From Clostridiales bacterium Firm_04 (GTDB lineage: Bacteria; Bacillota; Clostridia; Oscillospirales; Ruminococcaceae), in assembly GCA_001603005.1 (NCBI GenBank), contig LVAJ01000031.1, positions 18,865-82,864 on the forward strand: a stretch of DNA of 64,000 bases. Direction: 5' to 3'. This document shows, piece by piece, positions 60,073 through 64,000 of the stretch. How positions within the stretch are numbered: position 1 is the stretch's first letter; each line of letters starts with the position of its first letter. The translations under genes were made by a program, and so were the position numbers. The notes beneath the pieces are model-generated. The model saw nothing but the letters and a program-made list of their open reading frames with translations. It was not told the origin of the DNA and searched no databases.

Positions 60073-61173
60073 TCACCCCTTTACAGGACAGTATCCGGCA
60101 AGGCGGATGATCTCCTGTCCCTCATCGGAAAGCATGTAATCACGCAGATTCCGGTATACGCTGTCTTCCGGTTCATCGCCGCGGATGACCACATCATAGG
60201 ATGCCGTGAACGGATAGGCGCCGCTGACGAGATTCTCGTTTTCCGGCGAAATGCCGTCTATTTTGATGACCTTGATATCCGGATTCTTATAGAGATTGTT
60301 GATGTAGTAATAATAGGTGTAGCCGATCGCGGCAGTCTCATTTTCGTATTCTGCGACAAGCTCGACCAGACTGCCCATGTCCTCGGCGATAAATGCGACC
60401 GGTGCCTCTTTCATCGGTTTGCCCTGCATGACGAGTTCTTCCATTGCAGTCTGGCTGCCGGAATTTTTCGTGCGCTGAAATGCGCGGATCTTTTCATTTT
60501 TTCCGCCGACATCCTTCCAGTTTGTGATCTTCCCGGTATAGATATCGCGGATCTGCTGCACGGTCAGGCTGTCCACCGGATTGTCCTTGTGCGTGATGAA
60601 TACAAAGCCGTCCAGCGCGACCGGATCGGCTTCCAGTACAACGCCTGCCTGTTCGGCAGTTTGAAGCTCATCCGCAGAAGGCGGCGTCGCAAAAATCAGA
60701 CGGACGGTTTCTTGGCGGAATACAGGTTCGTATCCGCTGTACTGAATATTTTGAGTCCAACTGATGCGATTCTGTTTGCGCCCGATCAGATTATCATATG
60801 CAGCGTCGGTTTTGTTGTGGCACAGATAGGAGCTGACATTCGTTTCCAGCGGAAAGCTGGAATCCGTCTGATCCACGGCACCGCAGAACTGCCTAGCCAG
60901 CTCGGCAGTGATCGGAATTGTTGCCGTAGAACCGTCAATTCCCGCAAACTGACCGTGTGTGAGCAGCTTCTTTGCGGCGATCTGATGCCAGTTTTCCGGA
61001 CGGTTGAGCATGACGTTCACATTTTCATTCCCGTATGACACAAGCTGATCCTCTGTTTTGCCGATCAGCCCTCTGTCCGTGGTCAGATAACGGATCCCTG
61101 CAAAGCCGAGGCTGCCGGCGATCACGACGGACAGTGCTGCGATGATTCCTGTAAATGCTTTTGATCGTTTCAT
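60073..61173 (-). CDS. PstS-like phosphate-type substrate-binding protein
   Basis: A 366-residue exported binding protein of the PBP-like (PstS) fold. An N-terminal hydrophobic segment (FTGIIAALSVVIAGSLGFAGI) acts as signal or anchor; no lipobox is present. The ligand loop GIDGSTATIPIT (about 78-89) replaces the usual DGSST phosphate loop. Further motifs are FVFITHKDNPVDSLTVQQIRDIYTGKITNW and the NSGSQTAMEELV loop, then ASYDVVIRGDEPEDS. AGGGAG lies before the ATG at 61173. No pstCAB genes follow; the partner is a small membrane protein, so it may be a sensor or a stand-alone binding protein. Confidence 0.85.
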   Translation of the reverse strand: MKRSKAFTGIIAALSVVIAGSLGFAGIRYLTTDRGLIGKTEDQLVSYGNENVNVMLNRPENWHQIAAKKLLTHGQFAGIDGSTATIPITAELARQFCGAVDQTDSSFPLETNVSSYLCHNKTDAAYDNLIGRKQNRISWTQNIQYSGYEPVFRQETVRLIFATPPSADELQTAEQAGVVLEADPVALDGFVFITHKDNPVDSLTVQQIRDIYTGKITNWKDVGGKNEKIRAFQRTKNSGSQTAMEELVMQGKPMKEAPVAFIAEDMGSLVELVAEYENETAAIGYTYYYYINNLYKNPDIKVIKIDGISPENENLVSGAYPFTASYDVVIRGDEPEDSVYRNLRDYMLSDEGQEIIRLAGYCPVKG

Positions 61174-61219
61174 AGTTTTCTCCCTGTTCATGACGCAGAC
61201 AAATGCTGTCTTTTTTCTC

Positions 61220-61248
61220 ATTATAACAGAATGTACCGGAATTGTCAA
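61220..61248 (-). promoter_or_regulatory. Promoter of the PstS-like gene
   Basis: Minus-strand TTGACA (61248-61243), 17-nt spacer, TGtTATAAT (TATAAT at 61225-61220). Confidence 0.88.
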
Positions 61249-61503
61249 TCTGTTCCGGATCAGCAGGCAGCGGATCGAATCAAAACGGTAACAACAAATT
61301 TGTTTTTGTTATCGAGATGCAAAAACTGCGCATATACGCCGTATCTGCATGGAAATGTAAATGCGCGTGCGTGAAATGTCCTGCGCGGACAGACGGTCTG
61401 TTGTGTCCGGATCGCAAACGGATTGTAACAAAACATACGGAAATGTAAAAATATCCTAACCATTTGTAAAGCTGACGTTGTTTCATTCCGGCGGAAAATC
61501 TGT
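61249..61503. other. Spacer between divergent genes
   Basis: About 250 bp, no gene. Repeats GTAACAA and TTTGTT-type words near 61290-61305; no clear operator. Confidence 0.4.
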
Positions 61504-61687
61504 TATAATTTGGGCAATGGAGAGGGATGAACCTGACCGAAATTTTTTTCTGAAACCGGAAGGAATTTCAGCCGCAGCATACGTATTGTAGGTGAAACGG
61601 GTAAGGCGCTGCCCGTGAACCGCGTACATCAGACGATCACACTCAAATCAATGAAAACAGCGGGTACTGCCCGCAGGGAGGTTTCCG
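61504..61687 (+). promoter_or_regulatory. -10 box and structured leader of the vWA lipoprotein gene
   Basis: Extended -10 TGtTATAAT (61504-61509) with a poor -35. The about 170-nt leader has hairpins CTGAAA/TTTCAG (about 61551-61571), ACGGG/CCCGT (about 61597-61617) and GCGGG/CCCGC just before the ribosome site (about 61659-61674). No known riboswitch class is recognised. Confidence 0.5.
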
Positions 61688-63286
61688 ATGAAACAAATGC
61701 AAAAGATGAGAGCGCTTCCGCTCGCACTGACCGCAATGCTGACCTTTACAGGGTGCGGCAGCAATTCGAGCATGTATATGCCGGACACAGCAGCCAACTA
61801 TGAAAAAAATGATGTTTGCTATGAAGCAGCGGATGCAGAATACTCCAGCGCGCCGGAATACGAATACGAGGAAGACGCTGTGGAGTTCAACACAGAGGAA
61901 TACAGCGCAATCACCGAAAACAGCTTCAAAAGCGTTGTGACCGATCCGCTCTCCACATTCTCTGCCGATGTCGATACGGCATCATACAGCAATCTGCGGC
62001 GCATGATCCGCGACGGCAGCCGGATTCCGGCAGATGCCGTGCGCATCGAGGAAATGATCAACTATTTCCATTACGATTATCCGGAGCCGCAGCCGGGCGA
62101 GCCGTTCTCCGTCACGACCGAGATCGCGGACTGCCCGTGGAATCCGGACACCAAGCTCATGCGCGTCGGCATGAAGGCAAAGGACATTGACATGCAGCAG
62201 CGCAAGCCGATGAATCTCGTGTTCCTGATCGACGTCAGCGGCTCGATGTATGACCGGGATAAGCTGCCGCTGGTGCAGGAATCCTTCTGCATGCTGACCG
62301 ATGAACTGACGCAGAACGACAGGGTGTCGATCGTGACTTACGCCGGCGTGGACTCTGTGGTGCTGGAAGGTGCGGCAGGCAGCGAGGGCGTCCGGATCCG
62401 AGAAGCAATTGAGATGCTGGAAGCAGGCGGTTCCACTGCTGGTGCAAAGGGCATCAACACAGCGTATGAGATCGCGGAGAAATACAAGATCGAGGGCGGC
62501 AACAACCGTGTCATTCTCGCAACGGACGGCGACCTGAATGTCGGCGTTTCCAGCGAAGCAGGGCTGAAAGACCTCGTTGAAAAGAAGCGCGACAAGGGCA
62601 TTTTCCTGTCTGTGCTCGGCTTTGGTACCGGCAACTACAAGGACAACAAAATGGAGACACTCGCCGACAACGGCAACGGCAATTATTCCTACATCGACAG
62701 CGTCAACGAGGCAAAGCGCGTGCTGGTCGAGGAAATGGGCGGAACGCTCGTGACCGTCGCAAAGGACGTCAAATTTCAGGTGGAGTTCAATCCGGCGTAC
62801 ATCAAGGGCTACCGGCTGATCGGCTACGAAAACAGAGCACTCGCCGCAGAGGATTTTGCGGATGACAAAAAGGATGCCGGCGAGGTCGGCGCGGGACATA
62901 CCGTAACGGCACTCTATGAGATCGCGGACAAGGACAGTGCAATGGCATTTGCATCCTCGGAGCTGAAATACAGCGAGGGTGCGGAAAACGGCACGGAAAA
63001 CGGCGAATACTGCACAGTCTCGGTGCGCTATAAAGAGCCGGACGGCGATGAGAGCATGCTGCTGACCTATCCGGTCTCCGCGGAGACCGATCAGCAGGAA
63101 ATGTCCGCCGACATGCGGTTTGCATCGGCGGTCGCGGCATTCGGCATGGTGCTGCGCGAGAGCGAATACCGCGGCAGCGCAAGCAGAGATATGGTGCTGG
63201 ATCTGCTCGAACAGGACGACTTCTCAAACGATTCCTATAAGACGGAATTTGCCGAGCTGGTGCTGGAAGCAGATCTCGAACTTTGA
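61688..63286 (+). CDS. vWA-domain lipoprotein, YfbK family
   Basis: A 532-residue surface lipoprotein. The signal peptide ends in the lipobox LTFTGCG (Cys about residue 23). An acidic Tyr/Glu-rich spacer follows (EYEYEEDAVEFNTEEY). A conserved N-terminal segment of YfbK proteins, FSADVDTASYSNLRRMI and RIEEMINYFHYDYP, leads to a vWA domain with an intact MIDAS site: DVSGSMYDRDK (about 181), GGSTAGAKGI and ILATDGDLNVG. The C-terminal DUF3520-like part ends in EFAELVLEADLEL. GGGAGG lies upstream. Ligand and role are unknown; the intact MIDAS predicts metal-dependent protein binding. Confidence 0.9.
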   Translation: MKQMQKMRALPLALTAMLTFTGCGSNSSMYMPDTAANYEKNDVCYEAADAEYSSAPEYEYEEDAVEFNTEEYSAITENSFKSVVTDPLSTFSADVDTASYSNLRRMIRDGSRIPADAVRIEEMINYFHYDYPEPQPGEPFSVTTEIADCPWNPDTKLMRVGMKAKDIDMQQRKPMNLVFLIDVSGSMYDRDKLPLVQESFCMLTDELTQNDRVSIVTYAGVDSVVLEGAAGSEGVRIREAIEMLEAGGSTAGAKGINTAYEIAEKYKIEGGNNRVILATDGDLNVGVSSEAGLKDLVEKKRDKGIFLSVLGFGTGNYKDNKMETLADNGNGNYSYIDSVNEAKRVLVEEMGGTLVTVAKDVKFQVEFNPAYIKGYRLIGYENRALAAEDFADDKKDAGEVGAGHTVTALYEIADKDSAMAFASSELKYSEGAENGTENGEYCTVSVRYKEPDGDESMLLTYPVSAETDQQEMSADMRFASAVAAFGMVLRESEYRGSASRDMVLDLLEQDDFSNDSYKTEFAELVLEADLEL

Positions 63287-63327
63287 GACAACAGCGCGTG
63301 AAAATGCAGATATTGCGCGAATAACAG

Positions 63328-63363
63328 AAAACGGGAACCGGCTTTTGACGGCTCCCGTTTTTT
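63328..63363 (+). terminator. Terminator of the vWA gene
   Basis: AAACGGGA(a)CCG/CGG(c)TCCCGTTT stem followed by TTTTG. Confidence 0.9.
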
Positions 63364-63629
63364 GCGGTGTATACATATTTTGAGGGGCTCGCTGTTTCGG
63401 CGAACTCCTTTTTTTGCTACAGCTTAACTCGTCTCCGAACTGATTCAGCAGCGCGCATAACCAGAATCGTCATAAGTCCGTCGCTGTTGAAACCGGTCAG
63501 GATGCCGGTTCGCGCTGGATCATGGGACATGATTGCGAAAAAATGGTATTACATTGCTGTTTTTGCTTTGGTATCCAAATGCAGTTCCAACATCGTGTGT
63601 GAAGATTCGTCCCGAACACAATTTGTTGG
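63364..63629. other. Gene-poor segment before the CRISPR repeat
   Basis: No intact gene. A minus-strand frame of about 38 codons (about 63427-63540, MSHDPARTGILTGF to RRRVKL) looks coding-like but has no ribosome site; it may be a gene remnant. If the CRISPR repeat is read on the plus strand this would be the leader side. Confidence 0.4.
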
Positions 63630-63713
63630 GTTGCAACTCACACCCGCAAGGGGATTGAAACTATTGCCAGCCGAACGATTCAGAGCCGTCTGAACTGCAA
63701 CTCACACCCGCAA
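63630..63713 (+). CRISPR. Degenerate CRISPR: one full repeat, one spacer, one truncated repeat
   Basis: A 32-nt repeat (63630-63661) begins GTTGCAACTCACACCCGCAA and ends GGGGATTGAAAC, a typical CRISPR 3' handle. A 32-34-nt spacer follows. Then TGCAACTCACACCCGCAA (63696-63713) repeats bases 3-20 of the first and stops abruptly. No cas gene lies in the window. The repeat length and ending resemble type I-C or type III arrays; the subtype is not certain. Confidence 0.65.
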
Positions 63714-63810
63714 ACTCCTCGTTGAGCTGCTTGATGATCTTGTATGCATACGGAACGGAGATCTCCATGATCTCTGCGAGTTCCTCTGCATGGATGAATG
63801 TTACGAATTG
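63714..63810 (-). pseudogene. Fragment of a small HTH (mobile-element type) regulator
   Basis: Minus strand encodes HAEELAEIMEISVPYAYKII followed by KQLNEEF, a helix-turn-helix of the kind found in excisionase-like regulators of integrative elements (pattern VAEALGISxxYAYKLIRxLN). The frame is cut exactly where the truncated CRISPR repeat begins and has no proper start codon. Confidence 0.6.
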
Positions 63811-63977
63811 TATCCTGCAATGAGAACAAACATAATATGAATGCTCGAAAACGACTTGTCTGACAAAGAGAGTAAACAGCAGCTTAAAGAGATTGAGAAA
63901 ACTCTTTAGAGTAGATAAAACAAAAAGAGCTATCCGATTGTATGCGACAAACAATCGACGCCTTGCAGTAAAGAACT
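63811..63977. other. Right-end segment with gene remnants
   Basis: Holds a plus-strand 22-codon frame (63842-63910, MLENDLSDKESKQQLKEIEK then TL stop) that reads like the C-terminus of a larger gene. AT-rich compared with the rest of the window. Confidence 0.35.
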
Positions 63978-64000
63978 AGCCTTGCCGGAATGGCGAGGCT
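63978..64000. terminator. Hairpin at the window edge
   Basis: AGCCTTGCC pairs with GGCGAGGCT around GGAAT; any T tract would lie beyond the window. Confidence 0.4.

Noticed and set aside
61510..61687. Known riboswitch
   Set aside because: No conserved core of a known class could be matched by eye.

Overview
The window is 64 kb of chromosome from a GC-rich, anaerobic, low-G+C-lineage (Clostridia) bacterium, most likely a Ruminococcus-type member of the Oscillospiraceae. The case for this: three secreted proteins end in paired type I dockerin repeats (cellulosome or amylosome style), a complete spoIIAA-spoIIAB-sigF sporulation operon is present, HPr kinase and GTP-type PEP carboxykinase occur together, and redox chemistry is ferredoxin/flavin based. 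The species cannot be named from the sequence alone. No rRNA or tRNA gene was recognised.

Layout. 1-8.7 kb: end of thrC, a phosphoesterase, then a protein-quality block (tig, clpP, clpX, lon, ysxC). 8.8-16.4 kb: a secreted LRR/dockerin protein, nadB-nadC, and a large two-module dockerin protein, with a 162-bp tandem duplication over the nadB promoter. 16.5-31.2 kb, nearly all on the minus strand: birA, rapZ, two orphan genes, murB, a PHP phosphatase, hprK, a second orphan paralogue, lipoproteins, mfd, pth and a histidinol-phosphatase-like gene. 31.4-34.4 kb: the sigma-F operon and citrate synthase. 34.4-36.9 kb: small membrane and lipoprotein genes, one frameshifted, and ybaK. 36.9-38.7 kb: a 1.8-kb gene-free repeat region. 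38.7-45.5 kb: GT2 glycosyltransferase plus DUF6020-like membrane protein, pckA, and a GH25 lysozyme-like protein. 45.5-49.0 kb: third dockerin protein, an AT-rich membrane metalloprotease-like gene, and an ECF S component with pyridoxal kinase. 49.1-50.3 kb: another gene-free repeat region. 50.4-55.4 kb: a three-gene flavin/Fe-S complex whose domain layout matches the Stn-type electron-bifurcating transhydrogenase, plus a nitroreductase. 55.6-59.1 kb: a feoA-feoA-feoB-Cys-rich iron uptake operon behind three TTAG/CTAA dyads. 59-63.3 kb: a segmental duplication, a membrane protein, a PstS-like binding protein and a vWA lipoprotein. 63.4-64 kb: a degenerate CRISPR repeat pair fused to a fragment of an HTH gene.

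Three families of interspersed non-coding repeats fill the intergenic spaces. The longest (here called family A) occurs at least five times. Three copies keep base-paired stems, including a three-way arrangement of palindromes, so it is the best candidate for an undescribed element or RNA. Family B often follows A. Family C sits near lon, murB, birA and the feo operon. Nearly every recognised promoter has a TTGNNN box, a 17-nt spacer and an extended TGnTATAAT -10 box.

Functionally, the window joins central carbon flux (citrate synthase, PEPCK, HPr kinase), redox balancing (Stn-like complex), ferrous iron supply for Fe-S proteins (Feo), NAD and vitamin B6 cofactor supply, cell-wall synthesis and its small-RNA/phosphoprotein control (murB, rapZ, hprK), and surface proteins for polymer degradation or adhesion. 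All functional calls rest on motif recognition by eye; no database search was run.
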